A stretch of 64,000 bases of DNA, from positions 17,608,001 to 17,672,000 of the forward strand of contig OY292280.1 in assembly GCA_958496175.1 (NCBI GenBank), in the 5' to 3' direction. A program made the position numbers and the translations under genes. Source of the stretch: Sisyra terminalis. Its lineage: Eukaryota > Arthropoda > Insecta > Neuroptera > Sisyridae. Numbering within the stretch: the first letter of the stretch is position 1; each line of letters opens with the position of its first letter. This document shows positions 9,426 to 21,239 of the stretch, piece after piece. The notes beneath the pieces were generated by a model. It had not been told where the DNA came from and ran no database searches. It saw only the letters and a list, made by a program, of their open reading frames with translations.

Positions 9426-9473
9426 ACAAATTTGTTTTCTTGAAAAAAAGGATCAAGGACCTAAAAGTTTTCC
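9426..9473 (+). repeat. Border repeat, right copy, at satellite junction (U1)
   Basis: Ends GGATCAAGGACCTAAAAG, then TTTTCCAA, and passes directly into satellite AACAAATGCTTTTTATT. In a normal monomer TTTTCCAA is followed by AGATATACGTAACAAATGC, so the junction fuses the border to the monomer at a short shared string (TTTTCCAA or AACAAATGC). The identical fusion is found at 35180 and 59548. Confidence 0.8.
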
Positions 9474-10237
9474 AACAAATGCTTTTTATTTTTTGCATAG
9501 TGGTTAAGAATGGTTTAGTTTATAATATTCTACTTTAATTTAGTGAAGGAAAACATCCCTTATGCCCTTTTTATGCATTAGAAAATTGTCCATTTCGAAA
9601 GTTTGAAACGATATTGCAAGTGTCTTTTGGCACACAGGACAAAATTTTTTTCACATTATATTTCACTTGATAGCCTTAATTCAAAATCCGTTGAGAAAAC
9701 TAGACCTCTTAATGAAAAGTCACCTTCTTTAAATGACCCAATATCAGTCGAATTTTTTCGCATAGACTTTCATCAATTTAATTTCCAGTTTCAATTTTCC
9801 AAAGATATACGTAACAAATGCATTTTATTTTTTGCATAGTGGTTAAGAATGGTTTAGTTTATAATATTCTACTTTAATTTAGTGAAGGAAAACATCCCTT
9901 ATGTCCTTTATATGCATTAGAAAATAGTCCATTTTGAAAGTTTGAAACGTTATTGCGGGTGTCTTTTGGCACACAGGACAAAATTTTTTTCCTATTATAT
10001 TTCACTTGATTGCCTTAATTCAGAATCCGTTGAGAAAACTAGACCTCATAATGAAAAGTCACCTTCTTTAAATGACCCAATATCAGTCCAATTTTTACGC
10101 ATAGACTTTCATCAATTTAATTTCCAGTTTCAATTTTCCAAAGATATACGTAACAAATGCTTTTTATTTTTTGCATAGTGGTTAAGAATGGTTTAGTTTA
10201 TAATATTCAACTTTAATTTAGTGAGGAAAACATCCCT

Positions 10238-12548
10238 TATGTCCTTTTTATGCATTAGAAAATTGTCCTTTTTGAAAATTTGAAACGATTTTGCGGGTGT
10301 CTTTTGGCACACAGGACAAAATTTTTTTCCTATTATATTTCACTTGATAGCCTTATTTCAAAATCCGTTGAGAAAACTAGACCTCATAATGAAAAGTCAC
10401 CTTCTTTAAATGACCCAATATCAGTCGAATTTTTTCGCATTGACTTTTATCAATTTTATTTCCAGTTTCAATTTTCCAAAGATATACGTAACAAATGCTT
10501 TTTATTTATTGCATAGTGGTTAAGAATGGTTTAGTTTATAATATTCGGCTTTAATTTAGTGAAGGAAAACATCCCTTATGCCCTTTTTATGCATTAGAAA
10601 ATAGTCCTATTTGAAAGTTTGAAACGATATTGCGGGTGTCTTTTGGCACACAGGACAAAATTTTTTTCCAATTATATTTCACTTGATAGCCTTAATTCAA
10701 AATCCGTTGAGAAAACTAGACCTCTTAATGAAAAGTCACCTTCTTTAAATGACCCAATATCAGTCGAATTTTTTCGCATAGACTTTCATCAATTTAATTT
10801 CCAGTTTCAATTTTCCAAAGATATACGTAACAAATGCATTTTATTTTTTGCATAGTGGTTAAGAATGGTTTAGTTTATAATATTCTACTTTAATTTAGTG
10901 AAGGAAAACATCCCTTATGTCCTTTATATGCATTAGAAAATAGTCCATTTTGAAAGTTTGAAACGTTATTGCGGGTGTCTTTTGGCACACAGGACAAAAT
11001 TTTTTTCCAATTATATTTCACTTGATAGCCTTAATTCAAAATCCGTTGAGAAAACTAGACCTCTTAATGAAAAGTCACCTTCTTTAAATGACCCAATATC
11101 AGTCGAATTTTTTCGCATAGACTTTCATCAATTTAATTTCCAGTTTCAATTTTCCAAAGATATACGTAACAAATGCATTTTATTTTTTGCATAGTGGTTA
11201 AGAATGGTTTAGTTTATAATATTCTACTTTAATTTAGTGAGGAAAACATCCCTTATGTCCTTTTTATGCATTAGAAAATTGTCCTTTTTGAAAATTTGAA
11301 ACGATTTTGCGGGTGTCTTTTGGCACACAGGACAAAATTTTTTTCCTATTATATTTCACTTGATAGCCTTATTTCAAAATCCGTTGAGAAAACTAGACCT
11401 CATAATGAAAAGTCACCTTCTTTAAATGACCCAATATCAGTCGAATTTTTTCGCATTGACTTTTATCAATTTTATTTCCAGTTTCAATTTTCCAAAGATA
11501 TACGTAACAAATGCTTTTTATTTATTGCATAGTGGTTAAGAATGGTTTAGTTTATAATATTCGGCTTTAATTTAGTGAAGGAAAACATCCCTTATGCCCT
11601 TTTTATGCATTAGAAAATAGTCCTATTTGAAAGTTTGAAACGATATTGCGGGTGTCTTTTGGCACACAGGACAAAAGTTTTTTCCTACTATATTTCACTT
11701 GATAGCCTTATTTCAAAATCCGTTGAGAAAACTAGACCTCATAATGAAAAGTCACCTTCTTTAAATGACCCAATATCAGTCGAATTTTTTCGCATAGACT
11801 TTCAACAATTTAATTTCCAGTTTCAATTTTCTAAAGATATACGTAACAAATGCTTTTTATTTTTTGCATAGTGGTTAAGAATGGTTTAGTTTATAATATT
11901 CAACTTTAATTTAGTGAGGAAAACATCCCTTATGTCCTTTTTATGCATTGGAAAATTGTCCTTTTTGAAAGTTTGAAACGATATTGCGGGTGTCTTTTGG
12001 CACACAGGACAAAAGTTTTTTCCTACTATATTTCACTTGATAGCCTTAATTCAGAATCCGTTGAGAAAACTAGACCTCATAATGAAAAGTCACCTTCTTT
12101 AAATGACCCAATATCAGTCGAATTTTTTCGCATTGACTTTTAACAATTTAATTTCCAGTTTCAATTTTCCAAAGATATACGTAACAAATGGTTTTTATTT
12201 TTTGCATAGTGGTTAAGAAAGGTTTAGTTTATAATATTCAACTTTAATTTAGTGAAGGAAAACATCCCTTATGTCCTTTTTATGCATTAGAAAATTGTCC
12301 TTTTTGAAAATTTGAAACGATTTTGCGGGTGTCTTTTGGCACACAGGACAAAATTTTTTTCCTATTATATTTCACTTGATAGCCTTATTTCAAAATCCGT
12401 TGAGAAAACTAGACCTCATAATGAAAAGTCACCTTCTTTAAATGACCCAATATCAGTCGAATTTTTTCGCATTGACTTTTATCAATTTTATTTCCAGTTT
12501 CAATTTTCCAAAGATATACGTAACAAATGCTTTTTATTTATTGCATAG
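10238..12548 (+). repeat. Three-monomer higher-order repeat
   Basis: Monomers phased at 10280, 11296 and 12312 share GATTTTGCGGG, TTTTATCAATTTTATTTCC and TTATTTATTGCAT, variants not seen together elsewhere, at exact 1016-base spacing. The two intervening monomers also correspond between periods, at least in part (10619 with 10958 and 9603, sharing CTCTTAATG and GCATTTTATTTTTT). This indicates recent amplification of a trimer by unequal exchange. Confidence 0.8.
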
Positions 12549-15500
12549 TGGTTAAGAATGGTTTAGTTTATAATATTCAACTTTAATTTAGTGAGGAAAA
12601 CATCCCTTATGTCCTTTTTATGCATTAGAAAATTGTCCTTTTTGAAAGTTTGAAACGATATTGCGGGTGTCTTTTGGCACACAGGACAAAATTGTTTTCC
12701 TATTATATTTCACTTGATAGCCTTATTTCAAAATCCGTTGATAAAACTAGACCTCATAATGAAAAGTCACCTTCTTTAAATGACCCAATATCAGTCGAAT
12801 TTTTTCGCATAGATTTTCAACAATTTAATTTCCAGTTTCAATTTTCTAACGATATACGTAACAAATGCTTTTTATTTTTTGCATAGTGGTTAAGAATGGT
12901 TTAGTTTATAATATTCAACTTTAATTTAGTGAAGGAAAACATCCCTTATGTCCTTTTTATGCATTAGAAAATAGTCCTTTTTGAAAGTTTGAAACGATAT
13001 TGCGGGTGTCTTTTGGCACACAGGACAAAAGTTTTTTCCTACTATATTTCACTTGATAGCCTTATTTCAAAATCCGTTGAGAAAACTAGACCTCATAATG
13101 AAAAGTCACCTTCTTTAAATGACCCAATATCAGTCGAATTTTTTCGCATAGACTTTCAACAATTTAATTTCCAGTTTCAATTTTCTAAAGATATACGTAT
13201 CAAATGCTTTTTATTTTTTGCATAGTGGTTAAGAATGGTTTAGTTTATAATATTCAACTTTAATTTAGTGAGGAAAACATCCCTTATGTCCTTTTTATGC
13301 ATTTGAAAATTGCCCTTTTTGAAAGTTTGAAACGATATTGCGGGTGTCTTTTGGCACACAGGACAAAATTTTTTTCCTATTATATATCACTTGATAGCCT
13401 TAATTCAGAATCCGTTGAGAAAACTAGACCTCATAACGAAAAGTCACCTTCTTTAAGTGACCCAATATCAGTCGAATTTTTTCGCATAGGCTTTCAACAA
13501 TTTAATTTCCAGTTTCAATTTTCTAAAGATATACGTAACAAATGCTTTTAATTTTTTGCATAGTGGTTAAGAATGGTTTTGTTTATAATATTCAACTTTA
13601 ATTTAGTGAGGAAAACATCCCTTATGTCCTTTTTATGCATTAGAAAATTGTCCTTTTTGAAAGTTTGAAACGATATTGCGGGTGTCTTTTGGCACACAGG
13701 ACAAAATTGTTTTCCTATTATATTTCACTTGATAGCCTTAATTCAGAATCCGTTGAGAAAACTAGACCTCATAATGAAAAGTCACCTTCTTAAAAGACCC
13801 AATATCAGTCGAATTTTTTCGCATAGACTTTCATCAATTTAATTTCCAGTTTCAATTTTCCAAAGATGTACGTAACAAATGCTTTTTATTTTTTGCATAG
13901 TGGTAAAGAATGGTTAAGTTTATAATATTCAACTTTAATTTAGTGAAGGAAAACATCCCTTATGTCCTTTTTATGCATTAGAAAATTGTCCTTTTTGAAA
14001 GTTTGAAACGATATTGCGGGTGTCTTTTGGCACACAGGACAAAATTTTTTTCCTATTATATTTCACTTGATAGCCTTAATTCAAAATCCGTTGAGAAAAC
14101 TAGACCTCATAATGAAAAGTCACCTTCTTTAAGTGACCCAATATCAGTCGAATTTTTTCGCATAGACTTTCAACAATTTAATTTCCAGTTTCAATTTTCT
14201 AAAGATATACGTAACAAATGCTTTTAATTTTTTGCATAGTGGTTAAGAATGGTTTTGTTTATAATATTCAACTTTAATTTAGTGAGGAAAACATCCCTTA
14301 TGTCCTTTTTATGCATTAGAAAATTGTCCTTTTTGAAAGTTTGAAACGATATTGCGGGTGTCTTTTGGCACACAGGACAAAATTTTTTTCCTATTATATT
14401 TCACTTGATAGCCTTAATTCAAAATCCGTTGAGAAAACTAGACCTCATAATGAAAAGTCACCTTCTTTAAGTGACCCAATATCAGTCGAATTTTTTCGCA
14501 TAGGCTTTCAACAATTTAATTTCCAGTTTCAATTTTCTAACGATATACGTAACAAATGCTTTTTATTTTTTGCATAGTGGTTAAGAATGGTTTAGTTTAT
14601 AATATTCAACTTTAATTTAGTGAGGAAAACATCCCTTATGTCCTTTTTATGCATTAGAAAATTGTCCTTTTTGAAAGTTTGAAACGATATTGCGGGTGTC
14701 TTTTGGCACACAGGACAAAATTTTTTTCCTATTATATTTCACTTGATAGCCTTAATTCAAAATCCGTTGAGAAAACAAGACCTCATAATGAAAAGTCACC
14801 TTCTTTAAGTGACCCAATATCAGTCGAATTTTTTCGCTTAGACTTTCAACAATTTAATTTCCAGTTTCAATAATCCAAAGATATACGTAACAAATGCTTT
14901 TTATTTTTTGCATAGTGGTTAAGAATGGTTCAGTTTATAATAGTCAACTTTAATTTAGCGAGGAAAACATCCCTTTTGTCCTTTTTATGCATTAGAAAAT
15001 TGTCCTTTTTGAAAGTTTGAAACGATATTGCGGGTGTCTTTTGGCACTCAGGACAAAATTTTTTTCCTATTATATTTCACTTGATAGCCTTAATTCAGAA
15101 TCCGTTGAGAAAACTAGACCTCATAATGAAAAGTCACCTTCTTTAAATGACCCAATATCAGTTGAATTTTTTTGCATAGACTTTCAACAATTTAATTTCC
15201 AGTTTCAATTTTCCAAAGATATACGTAACAAATGCTTTTTATTTTTTGCATAGTGGTTAAGAATGGTTTAGTTTATAATATTCAACTTTAATTTAGTGAG
15301 GAAAACATCCCTTATGTCCTTTTTATGCATTAGAAAATTGTCCTTTTTGAAAGTTTGAAACGTTATTGCGGGTGTCTTTTGGCACACAGGACAAAATTTT
15401 TTTCCTATTATATTTCACTTGATAGCCTTATTTCAAAATCCGTTGAGAAAACTAGACCTCATAATGAAAAGTCACCTTCTTTAAATGACCCAATATCAGT

Positions 15501-18500
15501 CGAATTTTTTCGCATAGACTTTCAACAATTTAATTTCCAGTTTCAATTTTCCAAAGATATACGTATCAAATGCTTTTTATTTTTTGCATAGTGGTTAAGA
15601 ATGGTTTAGTTTATAATATTCAACTTTAATTTAGTGAAGGAAAACATCCCTTATGTCCTTTTTATGCATTAGAAAATAGTCCTTTTTGAAAGTTTGAAAC
15701 TATATTGCGGGTGTCTTTTGGCACACAGGACAACAGTTTTTTCCTACTATATTTCACTTGATAGCCTTAATTCTGAATCCGTTGAGAAAACTAGACCTCA
15801 TAATGAAAAGTCACCTTCTTTAAATGACCCAATATCAGTCGAATTTTTTCGCATTGATTTTTAACAATTTTATTTCCAGTTTCAATTTTCCAAAGATATA
15901 CGTTACAAATGCTTTTTATTTTTTGCATAGTGGTTAAGAATGGTTTAGTTTATAATATTCAACTTTAATTTAGTGAGGAAAACATCCCTTATGTCCTTTT
16001 TATGCATTTGAAAATTGTCCTTTTTGAAAGTTTGAAACGATATTGCGGGTGTCTTTTGGCACACAGGACAAAATTTTTTTCCTATTATATATCACTTGAT
16101 AGCCTTAATTCAGAATCCGTGGAGAAAACTAGACCTCATAATGAAAAGTCACCTTCTTTAAATGACCCAATATCAGTCGAATTTTTTCGCATAGACTTTC
16201 AACAATTTAATTTCCAGTTTCTATTTTCCAAAGATATACGTAACAAATGCTTTTTATTTTTTGCATAGTGGTTAAGAATGGTTTAGTTTATAATATTCAA
16301 CTTTAATTTAGTGAAGGAAAACATCCCTTATGTCCTTTTTATGCATTAGAAAATAGTCCTTTTTGAAAGTTTGAAACGATATTGCGGGTGTCTTTTGGCA
16401 CACAGGACAAAAGTTTTTTCCTATTATATTTCACTTTATAGCCTTATTTCAAAATCCGTTGAGAAAACTAGACCTCATATTGAAAAGTCACCTTCTTTAA
16501 ATGACCCAATATCAGTCGAATTTTTTCGCATAGACTTTCAACAATTTAATTTCCAGTTTCAATTTTCTAAAGATATACGTAACAAATGCTTTTTAATTTT
16601 TGCATAGTGGTTAAGAATGGTTTAGTTTATAATATTCAACCTTAATTTAGTGAGGAAAACATCCCTTATGTCCTTTTTATGCATTAGAAAATTGTCCTTT
16701 TTGAAAGTTTGAAACGATATTGCGGGTGTCTTTTGGCACACAGGACAATAGTTTTTTCCTATTATATTTCACTTGATAGCCTTATTTCAAAATCCGTTGA
16801 AAAAACTAGACCTCATAATGAAAAGTCACCTTCTTTAAATGACCCAATATCAGTCGAATTTTTTCGCATAGACTTTCAACAATTTAATTTCCAGTTTCAA
16901 TTTTCCATAGATAAACGTTTACAAATGCTTTTTATTTTTTGCATAGTGGTTAAGAATGGTTTAGTTTATAATATTCAACCTTAATTTAGTGAGGAAAACA
17001 TCCCTTATGTCCTTTTTATGCATTAGAAAATTGTCCTTTTTGAAAGTTTGAAACGATATTGCGGGTGTCTTTTGGCACACAGGACAAAATTGTTTTCCTA
17101 TTATATTTCACTTGATAGCCTTAATTCAGAATCCGTTGAGAAAACTAGACCTCATAATGAAAAGTCACCTTCTTAAAAGACCCAATATCAGTCGAATTTT
17201 TTCGCATAGACTTTCATCAATTTAATTTCCAGTTTCAATTTTCCAAAGATGTACGTAACAAATGCTTTTAATTATTTGCATAGTGGTTAAGAATGGTTTA
17301 GTTTATAATAATCAACTTTAATTTAGTGAAGGAAAACATCCCTTATGTCCTTTTAATGCATTAGAAAATTGTCCTTTTTGAAAGTTTGAAACGATATTGC
17401 GGGTGTCTTTTGGCACACAGGACAAAATTTTTTTCCTATTATATTTCACTTGATAGCCTTAATTCAAAATCCGTTGAGAAAACTAGACCTCATAATGAAA
17501 AGTCACCTTCTTTAAGTGACCCAATATCAGTCGAATTTTTTCGCTTAGACTTTCAACAATTTAATTTCCAGTTTCAATAATCCAAAGATATACGTAACAA
17601 ATGCTTTTTATTTTTTGCATAGAGGTTAAGAATGGATCAGTTTATAATAGTCAACTTTAATTTAGTGAGGAAAACATCCCTTATGTCCTTTTTATGCATT
17701 AGAAAATTGTCCTTTTGGAAAGTTTGAAACGATATTGCGGGTGTCTTTTGGCACTCAGGACAAAATTTTTTTCCTATTATATTTCACTTGATAGCCTTAA
17801 TTCAGAATCCGTTGAGAAAACAAGACCTCATAATGAAAAGTCACCTTCTTTAAATGACCCAATATCAGTTGAATTTTTTCGCATCGACTTTCAACAATTT
17901 AATTTCCAGTTTCAATTTTCCAAAGATATACGTAACAAATGCTTTTTATTTTTTGCATAGTGGTTAAGAATGGTTTAGTTTATAATATTCAACTTTAATT
18001 TAGTGAGGAAAACATCCCTTATGTCCTTTTTATGCATTAGAAAATTGTCCTTTTTGAAAGTTTGAAACGATATTGCGGGTGTCTTTTGGCACACAGGACA
18101 AAATTGTTTTCCTATTATATTTCACTTTATAGCCTTATTTCAAAATCCGTTGAGAAAACTAGACCTCATATTGAAAAGTCACCTTCTTTAAATGACCCAA
18201 TATCAGTCGAATTTTTTCGCATAGGCTTTCAACAATTTAATTTCCAGTTTCAATTTTCTAAAGATATACGTAACAAATGCTTTTTATTTTTTGCATAGTG
18301 GTTAAGAATGGTTTAGTTTATAATATTCAACCTTAATTTAGTGAGGAAAACATCCCTTATGTCCTTTTTATGCATTAGAAAATTGTCCTTTTTGAAAGTT
18401 TGAAACGATAGTGCGGGTGTCTTTTGGCACACAGGACAATAGTTTTTTCCTATTATATTTCACTTGATAGCCTTATTTCAAAATCCGTTGAAAAAACTAG

Positions 18501-18737
18501 ACCTCATAATGAAAAGTCACCTTCTTTAAATGACCCAATATAAGTCGAATTTTTTCGCATAGATTTTCAACAATTTAATTTCCAGTTTCAATTTTCTAAC
18601 GATATACGTAACAAATGCTTTTTATTTTTTGCATAGTGGTTAAGAATGGCTTAGTTTATAATATTCAACTTTAATTTAGAGAGGAAAACATCCCTTATGT
18701 CCTTTTTATGCATTAGAAAATTGTCCTTTTTGAAAGT

Positions 18738-18934
18738 TTGAAACGATATTGCGGGTGTCTTTTGGCACACAGGACAAAATTTTTTAAAATTTTAATTTTA
18801 ATTTTATTTCCAGTTTCAATTTTCCAAAGATATACGTTAAGAATGGATCAGTTTATAATAGTCAACTTTAATTTAGTGAGGAAAACATCCCTTATGTCCT
18901 TTTTATGCATTAGAAAATTGTCCTTTTGGAAAGT
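18738..18934 (+). repeat. Internally deleted satellite monomer
   Basis: Starts like a normal monomer (GAAACGATATTGCGGG) but after GGACAAAATTTTTTAAAAT it jumps through a short A/T-rich filler to TTTATTTCCAGTTTCAATTT, then loses AACAAATGC...GCATAGTGG and resumes at GTTAAGAATGG. It is about 197 bases long, so roughly 141 bases are missing in two places. It is a clean marker for exchange within array 2: the monomer after it (phased 18935) matches the one phased 17724. Confidence 0.85.
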
Positions 18935-21239
18935 TTGAAACGATATTGCGGGTGTCTTTTGGCACTCAGGACAAAATTTTTTTCCTATTATATTTCACTT
19001 GATAGCCTTAATTCAGAATCCGTTGAGAAAACAAGACCTCATAATGAAAAGTCACCTTCTTTAAATGACCCAATATCAGTTGAATTTTTTCGCATCGACT
19101 TTCAACAATTTAATTTCCAGTTTCAATTTTCCAAAGATATACGTAACAAATGCTTTTTATTTTTTGCATAGTGGTTAAGAATGGTTTAGTTTAAAATATT
19201 CAACTTTAATTTAGTGAGGAAAACATCCCTTATGTCTTTTTTATGCATTAGAAAATTGTCCTTTTTGAAAGTTTGAAACGATATTGCGGGTGTCTTTTGG
19301 CACACAGGACAAAATTTTTGTTCTATTATATTTCACTTGAATGCCTTAATTCAGAATCCGTTGAGAAAACTAGACCTCATAATGAAAAGTCACCTTCTTT
19401 AAATGACCCAATATCAGTCGAATTTTTTCGCATAGACTTTCATCAATTTAATTTCCAGTTTCAATTTTCCAAAGATGTACGTAACAAATGCTTTTTATTT
19501 GTTGCATAGTGGTTAAGAATGGTTTAGTTTATAATATTCAACTTTAATTCAGTGAAGGAAAACATCCCTTATGTCTTTTTTATGCATTAGAAAATTGTCC
19601 CTTTTGAAAGTTTGAAACGATATTGCGGGTGTCTTTTGGCACACAGGACAAAACTGATTTCCTATTATATTTCACTTGATAGCCTTAATTCAGAATCCGT
19701 TGAGAAAACTAGACCTCATTATGAAAAGTCACCTTCTTTAAATGACCCAATATCAGTCGAATTTTTTCGCATAGACTTTCATCAATTTAATTTCCAGTTT
19801 CAATTTTGCAAAGATGTACGTAACAAATGCTTTTTATTTTTTGCATAGTGGTTAAGAATGGATTAGTTTATAATATTCAACTTTAATTTAGTGAAGGAAA
19901 ACATCCCTTATGTCTTTTTTATGCATTAGAAAATTGTCCCTTTTGAAAGTTTGAAACGATATTGCGGGTGTCTTTTGGCACACAGGACAAAACTGATTTC
20001 CTATTATATTTCACTTGATAGCCTTAATTCAGAATCCGTTGAGAAAACTAGACCTCATTATGAAAAGTCACCTTCTTTAAATGACCCAATATCAGTCGAA
20101 TTTTTTCGCATAGACTTTCAACAATTTAATTTCCAGTTTCAATTTTCCAAAGATATACGTAACAAATGCTTTTTATTTTTTGCATAGTGGTTAAGAATGG
20201 TTTAGTTTATAATATTCAACTTTAATTTAGTGAGGTAAACATCCCTTATGTCCTTTTTATGCATTAGAAAATTGTCCTTTTTGAAAGTTTGAAACGATAT
20301 TGCGGGTGTCTTTTGGCACACAGGACAAAATTGTTTTCCTATTATATTTCACTTGATAGCCTTAATTCAGAATCCGTTGAGAAAACTAGACCTCATAATG
20401 AAAAGTCACCTTCTTTAAGTGACCCAATATCAGTCGAATTTTTACGCATAGACTTTCATCAATTTAATTTCCAGTTTCAATTTTCCAAAGATGTACGTAA
20501 CAAATGCTTTTTATTTTTTGCATAGTGGTTAAGAATGGTTTAGTTTATAATATTCAACTTTAATTTAGTGAGGAAAACATCCCTTATGTCCTTTTTATGC
20601 ATTAGAAAATTGTCCTTTTTGAAAGTTTGAAACGATATTGCGGGTGTCTTTTGGCACACAGGACAAAATTGATTTCCTATTATATTTCACTTGATAGCCT
20701 TATTTCAAAATCCGTTGAGAAAACTAGACCTCATAATGAAAAGTCACCTTCTTTAAATGACCCAATATTAGACGAATTTTTTCGCATAGACTTTCAACAA
20801 TTTAATTTCCAGTTTCAATTTTCCAAAGATATACGTAACAAATGCTTTTTATTTTTTGCATAGTGGTTAAGAATGGTTTAGTTTAAAATATTCAACATTA
20901 ATTTAGTGAGGAAAACATCCCTTATGTCCTTTTTATGCAATAGAAAATTGTCCTTTTTGAAAGTTTGAAATGATATTGCGGGTGTCTTTTGGCACACAGG
21001 ACTAAATTGTTTTCCTATTATATTTCACTTGATAGCCTTAATTCAAAATCCGTTGAGAAAACTAGAACTCATAATGAAAAGTCACCTTCTTTAAATGACC
21101 CAATATCAAACGAATTTTTTCGCATAGACTTTCAACAATTTAATTTCCAGTTTCAATTTTCCAAAGATATACGTAACAAATGCTTTTTATTTTTTGCATA
21201 GTGGTTAAGAATGGTATAGTTTATAATATTCAACTTTAA

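Larger units (their letters stand above)
5169..9473 (+). repeat. Complex unit U1 (single X segment)
   Basis: Non-satellite segment between arrays 1 and 2. The same 4.3-kb sequence recurs at 23685-28105, 48559-52833 and, cut by the window end, 62398-64000. Inverted copies lie at 28106-31342 and 52834-56044, and partial forward copies at 33005-35180 and 57372-59548. It holds two tRNA-like modules, a diverged satellite fragment, exon-like pieces, a TGACGTCA cluster and a border repeat. No transposase, integrase, helicase or reverse-transcriptase domain is readable in it, so if it is mobile it would be non-autonomous. Unlike U2 and U3 it has no inverted arm and no Y segment. Confidence 0.9.

Noticed and set aside
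5169..9473. Helitron, Polinton or DNA transposon identity for the complex unit
   Set aside because: No Rep/helicase, integrase, polymerase or transposase motif is readable, and I could not define terminal inverted repeats or a CTRR end with hairpin.
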